Assembly (NCBI RefSeq): GCF_024298925.1
Contig: NZ_CP101283.1
Span: 3,601,001-3,665,000, forward strand
Source of the DNA: Phenylobacterium sp. LH3H17
Lineage (GTDB): Bacteria; Pseudomonadota; Alphaproteobacteria; Caulobacterales; Caulobacteraceae
Reading direction: 5' to 3'
DNA length: 64,000 nucleotides
The first letter of the stretch is position 1; each line of letters starts with the position of its first letter. A program made the position numbers and the translations under genes. This document shows positions 25,993 through 33,940 of this stretch, in pieces. The notes beneath the pieces are model-generated. The model searched no databases. It was given only the letters and a program-made list of their open reading frames with translations, and was not told the origin of the DNA.

Positions 25993-26378
25993 GCCTCCCG
26001 CGGGCCGGGCCACTCGGCCCGCGCACCTTCCGGCACGACGCTCATCCCGACGCCCTCCGTCTCCACCACTGGGATGGTGCTGGCGTCGAATCCGTCGAGG
26101 CAGAAGACGTTGACCCCGTAGTGGTCGGGGGCCGCGCGCTTGCGATGGAAGGTGTAGATCCCGCAGCGACTGCAGAAGTAGTGCTTCGCCCGCCGCGTGT
26201 TCCATCGATAGAGCGACAGGAACTCCTCGCCGGCCAGAACGGTCAGGGCGCTTTCATGCACCTTGGCCATGACGGCGTTCTTCTTGACGCACAGCGAACA
26301 GTCGCAGGTGGTCAGCTCCACGATCTCGGCGTCGACCTGGAAGCGAACCGCGCCGCAGTGGCAGGACCCGCGCGGCAT
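25989..26378 (-). CDS. GFA-family (glutathione-dependent formaldehyde-activating-like) zinc protein
   Basis: A 129-aa protein with the zinc-cysteine pattern of the GFA/CENP-V fold: SCHCGAV near the start, CDCSLC at 25-30 and CSRCGIY at 69-75. Some members bind glutathione and promote formation of S-hydroxymethylglutathione; most are uncharacterised. It begins 2 nt after gshA on the same strand, so a link to glutathione chemistry is reasonable. The open frame extends far upstream inside gshA, but the ATG at 26378 gives the standard N-terminus. Confidence 0.9.
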   Translation of the reverse strand: MPRGSCHCGAVRFQVDAEIVELTTCDCSLCVKKNAVMAKVHESALTVLAGEEFLSLYRWNTRRAKHYFCSRCGIYTFHRKRAAPDHYGVNVFCLDGFDASTIPVVETEGVGMSVVPEGARAEWPGPREA

Positions 26379-26380
26379 GG

Positions 26381-27739
26381 TCAGTAGGCGAACTCTTCGA
26401 AGACCTTGCTCGCGTCGCCCTTCCAGCGGCCGTTGTAGAGTTCGAGAAGCCGCTCGGCGGGGGTGATCCCACTGTCGGCGATCTCCTCCAGCTCGGTCAG
26501 ATAGCCCGTTTCGTCGACCATGCCGCCACTCAGGCGGTTGCGGTTCTTCAGACCCTGGCGCGCGATGGCGACCATGTCCCTGGCCACGTCCTGGACGCTC
26601 CGGCCGCCGACCTGCGCCTTCAGGCCCAGCCGCGCGACGTCGGCGCGCAGGCGCTCGTGGTCCTCGACCTGCCAGTCCTTGCAAAGGTCCCAGGCCGCGG
26701 CGAGCGCCGCCTGGTCGTAGAAGATGCCGGTCCAGAGGGCCGGCAGGGCGCACAGGCGGCTCCAGGGCCCGGAATCAGCGCCGCGCATCTCCAGGTACTG
26801 CTTGAGCCGCACCTCGGGGAAGGCGGTGGTGGTATGGTCGGCCCAGTCCTTGAGGCTCGGCCGGTCGCCGGGCAGCTCGGCCAGCTCGCCGGCCATGAAC
26901 TTGCGGAAGGACTTGCCGGCGAGGTCCACATATTTCCCTTCGCGCTTGGCGAAGTACATCGGCACGTCGAGGGCGTACTGGGCGTAGGTCTCGAAGCCGA
27001 AGCCGTCGGCGAAGACGAAGTCCAGCATGCCGGTGCGGTCGGGATCGGTGTCGGTCCAGACGTTGGCGCGGGCCGAGAGGAAGCCCGACGGCTTGCCCTC
27101 GATGAAGGGGGAATTGGCGAACAGGGCCGTACATATCGGCTGCAGGGCCAGGCTTGTGCGGAACTTGGCCACCATGTCGGCCTCGGAGCCGAAATCGAGA
27201 TTGGCCTGCACCGTGCAGGTGCGGAACATCATGTCGAGGCCCAGATTGCCGACCTTGGGCATGTATTCCCGCATGATCTTGTAGCGGCCCTTGGGCATGA
27301 TCGGCACGTCCTCGCGCCGCCAGATCGGCGTGAAGCCGAGGCCCAGGAAGCCCAGGCCCAGCTCGTCGGCGACGGTCTTGACCTCCTGGAGGTGGACGCC
27401 AGTCTCCTCGCAGATGTCGTGCATGGTCTCGAGCGGGGCGCCAGACAGCTCGAACTGGCCCCCGGGCTCAAGGCTGACATTGGCCTTGCCCCGTTCGAGG
27501 GCGATGATGTTGTCGCCCTCGTAGACGCCCTTCCAGCCGAAGCGCGTCATGCCGTTCAGCAGGGCCTGGATGCCCGCGGGGCCCGCGTAGGGGACCGGCT
27601 CGTGCGCGCCCAGGCGGAAGACGAACTTCTCGTGCTCGGCGCCCACGCGCCACTGGTCGGCCGGCTTCGAGCCGGCCTCGAACCAGTCCAGGATATCCTC
27701 AACCGCGAGGGGTCGGTCGTCCGTCACGACGTCGGCCAT
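26381..27739 (-). CDS. gshA: Glutamate-cysteine ligase (plant/alphaproteobacterial type)
   Basis: A 452-aa enzyme of the GCS2 superfamily, forming gamma-glutamylcysteine from glutamate, cysteine and ATP, the first step in glutathione synthesis. Visible motifs are WRVGAEHEKFVFRLG (nucleotide/metal region), SLEPGGQFELSGAP, MPKGRYKIMREYMP and RTCTVQANLDFGSE. GGGGGAG six bases before the ATG at 27739 favours that start over one at 27760. It is followed after 2 nt by the GFA gene and preceded by rsmE on the same strand (99 nt), a common alphaproteobacterial order. Confidence 0.96.
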   Translation of the reverse strand: MADVVTDDRPLAVEDILDWFEAGSKPADQWRVGAEHEKFVFRLGAHEPVPYAGPAGIQALLNGMTRFGWKGVYEGDNIIALERGKANVSLEPGGQFELSGAPLETMHDICEETGVHLQEVKTVADELGLGFLGLGFTPIWRREDVPIMPKGRYKIMREYMPKVGNLGLDMMFRTCTVQANLDFGSEADMVAKFRTSLALQPICTALFANSPFIEGKPSGFLSARANVWTDTDPDRTGMLDFVFADGFGFETYAQYALDVPMYFAKREGKYVDLAGKSFRKFMAGELAELPGDRPSLKDWADHTTTAFPEVRLKQYLEMRGADSGPWSRLCALPALWTGIFYDQAALAAAWDLCKDWQVEDHERLRADVARLGLKAQVGGRSVQDVARDMVAIARQGLKNRNRLSGGMVDETGYLTELEEIADSGITPAERLLELYNGRWKGDASKVFEEFAY

Positions 27740-27838
27740 CTCAATCTCCCCCAAGCCCATACCGAAACGGCGGCGATCTTTACGCTGTTCAAACAGGTGG
27801 GCGCAAATCAGGAAAGCTCAAGCCCTCGCCAGTCGCGC

Positions 27839-28558
27839 TTAGATCCAGTCGCCCTGGGCCGCCTGCCACAGGGTGAGCGCGCTGATGGCCGCGGTATCGG
27901 CCCGCAGGATCCGGGGCCCCAGGGTGGCGGGCGTGGCGTAAGGCAAGCCGCGCAAGGTCTCGCGCTCCGCCGGCGAGAAGCCGCCCTCGGGTCCTATCAG
28001 TATGGCCCAGGGCGCCGGCGGCGCGCCGTCCAGGGCCGCCAGCACCGGCTTGGCGTCGCCCGCCTCGTCGCAGAACAACAGCCGCCGCGGCGCGTGCCAA
28101 TCGGCCAGCAGCTTGGCGAGCTTCACGGGTTCCAGGATCTGCGGCACATCCATGCGGCCAGTCTGCTCGGCGGCCTCGGCGGCGATGACCTGCAGGCGAT
28201 CGATCCGCGAGCGCTCGGCGTTGGTGCGTTCGGTGATCACCAGCCGGACGCGCCGGGCGCCCAACTCGGCGGCCTTCTCGACGATGGTCTCCACCCGCGT
28301 GCGCTTGACCACCGCGACGAGCAGGTCGAGGTCCGGCCCCAGGGCCTGGGGCCGCTCCTGGGCCTGGAGCCGCAGGATCGCGCCACGCTTGCCCGAGACC
28401 TCGATGGCCCCTCGCCACTCGCCGTCGCGGCCGTTGAACACCAGCACCTGGTCGCCCACGACGCGGCGCATCACCGCGGTGAGGTAACGGCTCTGGCCGG
28501 AGTCCAGGGCGAGCGCCTGGCCCTGGGCGAGGTCTGTGGCAACGAACAAGCGGATCAT
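27839..28558 (-). CDS. rsmE: 16S rRNA (uracil-1498-N3) methyltransferase
   Basis: A 239-aa SPOUT-class methyltransferase that methylates U1498 of 16S rRNA. The N-terminal PUA-like part (MIRLFVATDL... about 1-70) is followed by the trefoil-knot domain with LIGPEGGFSPAE, LGPRILRADTA and a C-terminal helix, all diagnostic of RsmE. The frame is open upstream to 28987 opposite ppk2; the ATG at 28558 is the family start. Divergent ppk2 starts only 48 nt away, so the two promoters overlap or lie within the genes. Confidence 0.95.
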   Translation of the reverse strand: MIRLFVATDLAQGQALALDSGQSRYLTAVMRRVVGDQVLVFNGRDGEWRGAIEVSGKRGAILRLQAQERPQALGPDLDLLVAVVKRTRVETIVEKAAELGARRVRLVITERTNAERSRIDRLQVIAAEAAEQTGRMDVPQILEPVKLAKLLADWHAPRRLLFCDEAGDAKPVLAALDGAPPAPWAILIGPEGGFSPAERETLRGLPYATPATLGPRILRADTAAISALTLWQAAQGDWI

Positions 28559-28606
28559 GGATTGAGGTTCTAGCCGGGGGCGCGGGTTCAGGACTAGTTT
28601 GACGAT

Positions 28607-29374
28607 ATGGCGAAGCTCGACAACGAGGCCTATGAGGCCGAACTCACCGCCCTGCAATTGGCCTTGGTCCGCTACCAGCAGGCCGCCATGGAGAGTGGCG
28701 ACAAGGTGCTGATCATCCTCGAAGGCCGCGATGCGGCGGGCAAGGACGGCGCCATCAAGCGCATGATCGAGCACCTCTCGATCCGGTACACCCGGGCCAT
28801 CGCCCTGCCGAAGCCGACCGAGGTCGAGCGCAGCCAGTGGTATTTCCAGCGCTACGTGCAGTACCTGCCGGCGGCGGGCCAGATCATCATCTTCAACCGC
28901 TCCTGGTACAACCGGGCTGGCGTGGAAAAGGTGATGGGGTTCTCCACCTCCGAGGAGCAGGAGATCTTCCTGCGCGACGTCCCGCACTTCGAGGAGATGC
29001 TGGTCGAGAGCGGGATCAAGCTCGTGAAGCTATGGCTCGACATCAGCCGCGAGGAGCAGGCCGAACGGCTGAAGGCGCGACGTGAAGATCCGTTGAAGGC
29101 CCTGAAGACCAGTCCCCTCGACGATGTCGCCCAGGAGAAGTGGGACGACTACAGCGCGGCTCGCGACGAGATGCTGACCCGCACCCACAACGCCGCCGCG
29201 CCCTGGCGGTGCGTGGTGACCGACAAGAAGAAGGTCGCGCGCCTCAACATCATGCGCCACGTGATCCACGCCATCGCCCCCGCGAGTATCGCCAAGAGCG
29301 TCGCCAAGCCCGATCCGGAAATCTTGTTTCCCTTCGAGATCGCCGCCATCTTCGATGGCCGGCTGAACAGGTAG
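28607..29374 (+). CDS. ppk2: Polyphosphate kinase 2
   Basis: A 255-aa single-domain PPK2, a P-loop kinase that uses polyphosphate to phosphorylate nucleoside diphosphates (or the reverse). It has the Walker A variant EGRDAAGKDGAIKR, the lid/Walker B region FNRSWYNRAGVEKVMGF and LWLDISREEQAERL. Size and the presence of both motifs fit a class I-like enzyme, but class and nucleotide preference cannot be told safely. It is divergent from rsmE and followed by the YcaQ-type gene after 15 nt. Confidence 0.95.
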   Translation: MAKLDNEAYEAELTALQLALVRYQQAAMESGDKVLIILEGRDAAGKDGAIKRMIEHLSIRYTRAIALPKPTEVERSQWYFQRYVQYLPAAGQIIIFNRSWYNRAGVEKVMGFSTSEEQEIFLRDVPHFEEMLVESGIKLVKLWLDISREEQAERLKARREDPLKALKTSPLDDVAQEKWDDYSAARDEMLTRTHNAAAPWRCVVTDKKKVARLNIMRHVIHAIAPASIAKSVAKPDPEILFPFEIAAIFDGRLNR

Positions 29375-29389
29375 CGGAGCTGATCGGGG

Positions 29390-30586
29390 GTGGAAAAAAT
29401 TTCGGCCCGGGAGGCCCGACGCATCGCGCTGGCCGCCCAGGGTTTCGCCGACCGGCGCCCCGCCGCGCCGGGCAAGCGCCATGTCCTGAAGACCATAGAT
29501 CGCCTCGGCGTGTTGCAGATCGACTCGGTCAATGTGGTGTCCCGCACCCATTACCTGCCGCTGTTCTCGCGCCTGGGCGCCTATCCGCGGCCCCTGCTGG
29601 ACGAGGTCGCGTGGGGTAAGAATCCCGCCCTGATCGAGTACTGGGCCCATGAGGCCTCGCTGCTGCCGGCGGCCACCCATCCCCTGTTCCGTTGGCGGAT
29701 GGACGACGCCCGGGAGGGCGTCGGGACCTGGACGGGGATCGCGCGGTTCCTGCGGACCCACCCGGAGTTCATCGACCGGGTGCTGAACGAGATCGAGACC
29801 CGCGGGCCGATGCCGGCCTCGGAACTGGAGCTCGGCGCCAAGGGCGCCAAGGGCTGGTGGGGCTGGAGCGAGGGCAAGCGGGCGCTGGAGTGCCTGTTCT
29901 GGATCGGCGACCTGACGGCGGCTACCCGGCGCGGGACCTTCGAGCGGGTCTACGGGATCGCCGAGAAGGTGCTGCCCAAGGCGGTCCGCGAGACTCCGAC
30001 GCCGGACCGCGAAGACGCCCAGCGTGAGCTGATCCGCATCGCCGCCCGCGCTCAGGGCGTGGCCACCGAGCGCGACCTGCGCGACTATTTCCGCATGGGG
30101 GTCGCCGACACCAAGGCGCGCATCGCCGAGCTGGTGGAGGCGGGCGACCTGGTCGCCGTCACCGTCAAGGCCTGGGGCCAGCCCGCCTATCTCGCCCCCG
30201 CCGCGCGGCGGCCGCGGAAGGTCACCGCCAACGCCCTGCTCTCGCCCTTCGACAACCTGATCTGGTTCCGCGAGCGCACCGAGCGGCTGTTCGACGTGCG
30301 CGTCCGGCTGGAGATCTACACCCCGGCTCACAAGCGGGTGCACGGCTACTACGTCCTGCCCTTCCTGCAGGGCGAGGCGATCACCGCCCGGGTCGATCTG
30401 AAAGCCGAGCGCAAGACGGGGGTGCTGGTGGTGCAGTCGGCTCATTACGAACCGGGATCGAACGCGCAGACTCCGGGCCTGCTGGCCCAGGAGCTCCGAC
30501 TGATGGCGGGTTGGCTGGGGCTGGACGACATCCAGGTCCAGCCCAGGGGCGAACTGGCCGGGGCGCTGAAGGCGGCCCTGACCTAG
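29390..30586 (+). CDS. YcaQ/AlkX-type winged-helix DNA glycosylase
   Basis: A 398-aa protein of the HTH_42 (YcaQ, AZL) family. Motifs include ARRIALAAQGFADRRP, LGVLQIDSVNVVSRTHYLPLFSRLG and EYWAHEASLLP, where the glutamine-rich catalytic region QIDSV is conserved. Characterised relatives unhook DNA interstrand crosslinks and excise alkylated bases. The start is GTG at 29390, with GGAGC about ten bases upstream. It probably shares a transcript with ppk2. It ends 9 nt before the convergent 54-aa membrane protein gene. Confidence 0.87.
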   Translation: MEKISAREARRIALAAQGFADRRPAAPGKRHVLKTIDRLGVLQIDSVNVVSRTHYLPLFSRLGAYPRPLLDEVAWGKNPALIEYWAHEASLLPAATHPLFRWRMDDAREGVGTWTGIARFLRTHPEFIDRVLNEIETRGPMPASELELGAKGAKGWWGWSEGKRALECLFWIGDLTAATRRGTFERVYGIAEKVLPKAVRETPTPDREDAQRELIRIAARAQGVATERDLRDYFRMGVADTKARIAELVEAGDLVAVTVKAWGQPAYLAPAARRPRKVTANALLSPFDNLIWFRERTERLFDVRVRLEIYTPAHKRVHGYYVLPFLQGEAITARVDLKAERKTGVLVVQSAHYEPGSNAQTPGLLAQELRLMAGWLGLDDIQVQPRGELAGALKAALT

Positions 30587-30595
30587 GTCGTCGCA

Positions 30596-30760
30596 CTATC
30601 GGGAAATGACGGCGATCATGAACATCACCGCCCCAAGCGAGATCCAGATCACCGAGTTGACGAGCATGCGAAGCAGGCCCCGCTCATGCTCGTCGGTCGT
30701 GCCGAGCGCGTCGGCCAGCGCATTGCCGGGCGCTACGAAGATAAGCTTTAGAAACGACAT
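30596..30760 (-). CDS. Small single-helix membrane protein, 54 aa
   Basis: The product MSFLKLIFVAPGNALADALG... carries a C-terminal transmembrane helix (about 33-52, VNSVIWISLGAVMFMIAVIS). Its N-terminal amphipathic segment ends in a charged TTDEHERGLLRML stretch. The ATG at 30760 has AGGA at a normal distance; the frame extends to 30826 without support. I do not recognise a family. It lies downstream of the P450-rubredoxin unit after 120 nt and converges with the YcaQ gene, 9 nt apart. Ribosome site, topology and tight packing favour a real gene. Confidence 0.55.
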   Translation of the reverse strand: MSFLKLIFVAPGNALADALGTTDEHERGLLRMLVNSVIWISLGAVMFMIAVISR

Positions 30761-30880
30761 GGAAAATTGTCCTACACCGACCCCGGACCTGGGGTTCCTG
30801 GCCGCAACATGCGCGCCCATCGGCAACCTGCGTACTCCGGGACGTTACGTAGACTTGGCCATGACCGAGGGTTGGCGGAC

Positions 30881-31057
30881 CTAGAGCTCCACCATGTCGA
30901 AGTCGGCCTTCGGCGTGCCGCACAGGGGACATATCCAGCTGTCGGGCAGGTCCTTCCAGCGCGTGCCCGGCGCCAGGCCCTCGGCCGGGTCGCCGAACTC
31001 CTCCTGATAGAGATAGCCGCAGGTGCGGCACTGCCAGACCTTGAAGGGTTCGGACAT
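30881..31057 (-). CDS. Rubredoxin
   Basis: A 58-aa gene easily missed by length cut-offs. The product has two CxxC knuckles (Cys10/Cys13 in QCRTCGYLY and Cys43/Cys46 in WICPLCGTPKADF) that hold one iron, plus the family residues GYLYxEE and PDSWICPLCG. Rubredoxins are one-electron carriers. It starts 12 nt after the cytochrome P450 stop on the same strand, so it is very likely co-transcribed and may carry electrons to that P450, although ferredoxins are the usual partner of bacterial P450s. The ATG at 31057 gives a complete protein. Confidence 0.93.
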   Translation of the reverse strand: MSEPFKVWQCRTCGYLYQEEFGDPAEGLAPGTRWKDLPDSWICPLCGTPKADFDMVEL

Positions 31058-31069
31058 GTCGGCGCCGCC

Positions 31070-32344
31070 TCAATGCATCTTGAAGCGGATGGGAACCGAC
31101 TTGGGACCGCAAACGAAACTGGCGGACATGTTGCGGGGCGTCCCGTCCAGCTCCACCGACTCCAGCCGCGCGAACAGTTCCTCCCACAGGATCCGCATCT
31201 CCATCCGCGCCAGGTGCTGGCCCAGGCACACATGGGCGCCGTATCCGAACGCCACATGCTTGTTGGGTGTCCGCTCGACGTCGAACTTGAAGGGATCGGC
31301 GAACACCGCCTCGTCGCGGTTGCCCGACGGATAGGACAACATCAGCCAGTCGCCCTTGGCCATCTTGCGGCCGGCGACCTCGGCGTCGGCGGTGGCCGTG
31401 CGCATGAAGTGCTTCACCGGCGTGACCCAGCGGATCGACTCCTCGATCAGGCCGGGGATGAGGGCGGGATTGGCCTTCAACTTGGCGAACTGTTCGGGGT
31501 TCTCGGCCAGGGCCCACAGGGCGCCCGACACCGTCGACGACGTGGTGTCGTGGCCGGCGGTCGCCGCGATGATGTAGTAGCTCATGGCCTCCAGGTGGCC
31601 GAGCGGTTGGCCGTCGATCTTGCCGTTGGCGATGACGCTGGCGAGGTCCGCGCGCGGATTGGCCCGGCGATCCTCGGTGATGGCGTTGAAATACAGCATG
31701 AAGTCCATGACCACCGACTGGATGGTGTCGACGCCGGCGTTGGTGGTCTGGATCTCCTCGCCGGTCCGATTGAGGTCGGGGTCTGCGCTGCCGAACAATT
31801 CCTGGGTGAGCTTCAGCATCCGCGGCTCGTCGGACTCCGGCACCCCGATCACCTCCATGATCACATGCAGCGGATAGAGGAAGGCCACGTCCCGGGCGAA
31901 GTCGCACTGGCCGCCATGCGACGCCATCCGGTCGACGAAGCCCTTGGCGATCTCGCGGATCCGCGACTCCAGGGCCCGGAGGTTCTGCGGCACGAACGAA
32001 CCCTGGGTCAGGCGCCGGTAGGCCATGTGGTCGGGGTTGTCCATCTGCACCAGCGACCGCACCAAGTGGGGGCTGCCGCCCATCATCTCGCGAACCTTCC
32101 GGTCGGCGTCGATGGTCGTGAGAACGGTGGAGCGGTCGCCGTTGTGGAACAGCTCGTTCTGCCGCTCCACCTCGAGGATGTCGGCGTGACGGGTGACCAC
32201 CCAGAAGGGATCGAAGCCCTCGGGTTGGGCCCGATCCAATGGCGCTTCCCGCCGAAGCCAGGCGAAGGCGTCGTCCACCCGCTTGCCGTCGGCGTAGGCG
32301 CGGGGATCGACAATGGTCTGGGCGATATCGGACGGAATGGTCAT
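31070..32344 (-). CDS. Cytochrome P450
   Basis: A 424-aa soluble class I P450 mono-oxygenase. It has the I-helix oxygen-activation motif AGHDTTSST, the K-helix ESIRW (ExxR) and the haem loop FGYGAHVCLGQHLARME with Cys373 as the iron ligand. No membrane anchor is seen. The subfamily and substrate are uncertain; sterol, terpenoid, alkane or fatty-acid hydroxylases share this profile. The ATG at 32344 has AGGA seven bases upstream, better than the one at 32386. Rubredoxin follows directly. A divergent TetR gene and an operator-like repeat array upstream suggest induction by its substrate. Confidence 0.94.
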   Translation of the reverse strand: MTIPSDIAQTIVDPRAYADGKRVDDAFAWLRREAPLDRAQPEGFDPFWVVTRHADILEVERQNELFHNGDRSTVLTTIDADRKVREMMGGSPHLVRSLVQMDNPDHMAYRRLTQGSFVPQNLRALESRIREIAKGFVDRMASHGGQCDFARDVAFLYPLHVIMEVIGVPESDEPRMLKLTQELFGSADPDLNRTGEEIQTTNAGVDTIQSVVMDFMLYFNAITEDRRANPRADLASVIANGKIDGQPLGHLEAMSYYIIAATAGHDTTSSTVSGALWALAENPEQFAKLKANPALIPGLIEESIRWVTPVKHFMRTATADAEVAGRKMAKGDWLMLSYPSGNRDEAVFADPFKFDVERTPNKHVAFGYGAHVCLGQHLARMEMRILWEELFARLESVELDGTPRNMSASFVCGPKSVPIRFKMH

Positions 32345-32388
32345 GTGCGGTTCCTGGGCTCCCTTGCGTGTCTTCTGGCCCGACACTG

Positions 32389-32412
32389 CAACTTGCTAGT
32401 TGTCTAACAACT
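32389..32412. promoter_or_regulatory. Operator-like repeats between P450 and tetR
   Basis: CAACT (32389), AGTTG (32398) and CAACT (32408) alternate in orientation, giving two interleaved inverted repeats; AGTTGT-cta-ACAACT (32398-32412) is perfect. It lies within the 84-nt region between the P450 and TetR starts, close to the tetR start. It is the likely binding site of the TetR protein. Confidence 0.6.
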
Positions 32413-32428
32413 TTCTAGACTCCGCAAT

Positions 32429-33055
32429 ATGGCCAGCACATTGACCAGGCGCAAATCTCGCCGCAGCCAGGCCGAGCGCAGGGATGAATCGGAACGCCGC
32501 CTGCTGGCAGCGGCCGCCGAGCTCGTGGTGGAACGGGGCATGGCGGCGGCGACCTTCGAGAACATCGGGGCCCGCGCAGGGTACAGCCGCAGCCTCGTCA
32601 CACAGCGCTTCGGGTCCAAGCGGGGTCTCATCGACGCCCTGATCGTCCAGCTCCAGGGTCGCCTTGGCGGCTTGTTAGAAGACCGGCATGTGGACGCCAT
32701 GAGCGGCCTGGACGCGGTCCTGGCCTATGTGGAGGTGTTTCTCGCCGCGCTCGACCACGACGGGGAACTGCGGGCCTATTTCGTGGTGCTGGCCTCCGCC
32801 GTGGCCGATGTCTCGGAACTGCGCGCGCCGTTCGCCGACGCCCACAAGGAGGTCGAGATCGTCCTCACGGCCTTCTTCCAGCGGGGACAGGCCGAGGGTT
32901 CGGTCCGGTCCGGCATCGACCCCGACGCGGCGGCCCTCGTCACCGGCGCCTTGCTGTTCGGGCTGTCGATGCAGTTGCTGCTGGATCCGACCCTGGACCT
33001 CGCACCGTTGGGAGAGACCAGCAAGATGGCCTTGCGGTTGAGCTTCGCGGCCTGA
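32429..33055 (+). CDS. TetR family regulator of the P450 operon
   Basis: A 208-aa repressor. The N-terminal helix-turn-helix runs over about 20-68 (ATFENIGARAGYSRSLVTQRF). The C-terminal ligand domain, about 80-205, is unassigned. It is divergent from the P450-rubredoxin operon, with an inverted-repeat array in the 84-nt gap, so it probably represses that operon and itself until a P450 substrate binds. No good ribosome site precedes the ATG at 32429, so translation may be weak or leaderless. It ends 15 nt before a convergent methyltransferase gene. Confidence 0.88.
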   Translation: MASTLTRRKSRRSQAERRDESERRLLAAAAELVVERGMAAATFENIGARAGYSRSLVTQRFGSKRGLIDALIVQLQGRLGGLLEDRHVDAMSGLDAVLAYVEVFLAALDHDGELRAYFVVLASAVADVSELRAPFADAHKEVEIVLTAFFQRGQAEGSVRSGIDPDAAALVTGALLFGLSMQLLLDPTLDLAPLGETSKMALRLSFAA

Positions 33056-33070
33056 GCGCCGGCCGGTCGC

Positions 33071-33871
33071 TCAGGTCTTCGGCGTCATCACCAGCCATGG
33101 GGTCGGCTTGATTCGCCATTCCCACACCGCCAGGAGCTGGTCGAGGTGGCCCGACTGCGCCAGCCAATCCGGCAGGGGCAGCGTCTTGGGCTGGGTGTCC
33201 AGGCGGACGATGTCGTGGGTGGGGGAGAAACGCTCGACCAGCCGCGCGAGGTTTCCCGGCCGGTAGACGTCATGGGTCTCGACGATGAGGGTCATGCCCG
33301 TGAGCGCCGGCGAGAGATCGGGGCGCAGCAGGTCATCCTCGGCGCCCTCCACGTCCATCAGCACCAGGCATTTCTGGCCCGCGAAGGCCTCGAATCCGGT
33401 AGGGGCGAAGGTCTCGCCGACCATGACCCGATCGGCGACGCCGTTGGTCTGCGCCAGGGCCTCGCAGGCGGCCCGGGCCTTGGCCTCGACATCGTAGGCG
33501 TAGATGGTGGCGGCTGGCATCAGCCGGGCCAGGCCCACCGCATAGTAGCCCTCGGCGCAACCCACATCGATCACCGTGTCGAAGCCCTGCTGGGCGAAGG
33601 CCTCGATATGGGGGTGCAGCTCGGACTCGTAGGTGCCCAGCAGCCGCGGCGCCAGCGCCCCCTCGGTGGCGGTGCGCAGGTAGGACATGCCGGCGAACGG
33701 CCCCTGCAGGATCACCTGGCCGTGGTGGCGGACATAGGCGTCTACGATGGCCGAGGCCCGCCACAGGGCCAGCACCCGCAGGGCCATGTTGAGCTCCTGC
33801 GGTTGGCTCAGCGGCGGGTCGCGGTCCAGCCGCTCCCGCAGCCACTGAACCACTCGCTCCGCATAGGTCAT
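33071..33871 (-). CDS. Class I SAM-dependent methyltransferase
   Basis: A 266-aa protein. The SAM-binding motif I is DTVIDVGCAEGYYAVGLA (about residue 98), followed by IYAYDVEAKARAA and the later VLMDVEGAEDDLL with acidic residues. The last pattern resembles FkbM-type methyltransferases that act on sugar hydroxyls, so a glycan target is possible. The frame begins at GTG 33910; I favour the ATG at 33871. It lies downstream of the tandem ABC exporter genes on the same strand (69 nt). Confidence 0.75.
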   Translation of the reverse strand: MTYAERVVQWLRERLDRDPPLSQPQELNMALRVLALWRASAIVDAYVRHHGQVILQGPFAGMSYLRTATEGALAPRLLGTYESELHPHIEAFAQQGFDTVIDVGCAEGYYAVGLARLMPAATIYAYDVEAKARAACEALAQTNGVADRVMVGETFAPTGFEAFAGQKCLVLMDVEGAEDDLLRPDLSPALTGMTLIVETHDVYRPGNLARLVERFSPTHDIVRLDTQPKTLPLPDWLAQSGHLDQLLAVWEWRIKPTPWLVMTPKT

Positions 33872-33940
33872 GACGCGCCCCGGCCCGGAATCATCGGCGA
33901 CATCTAGCACCGCCAGGCCGCCGCCGTCAGGGCGCAGCGG

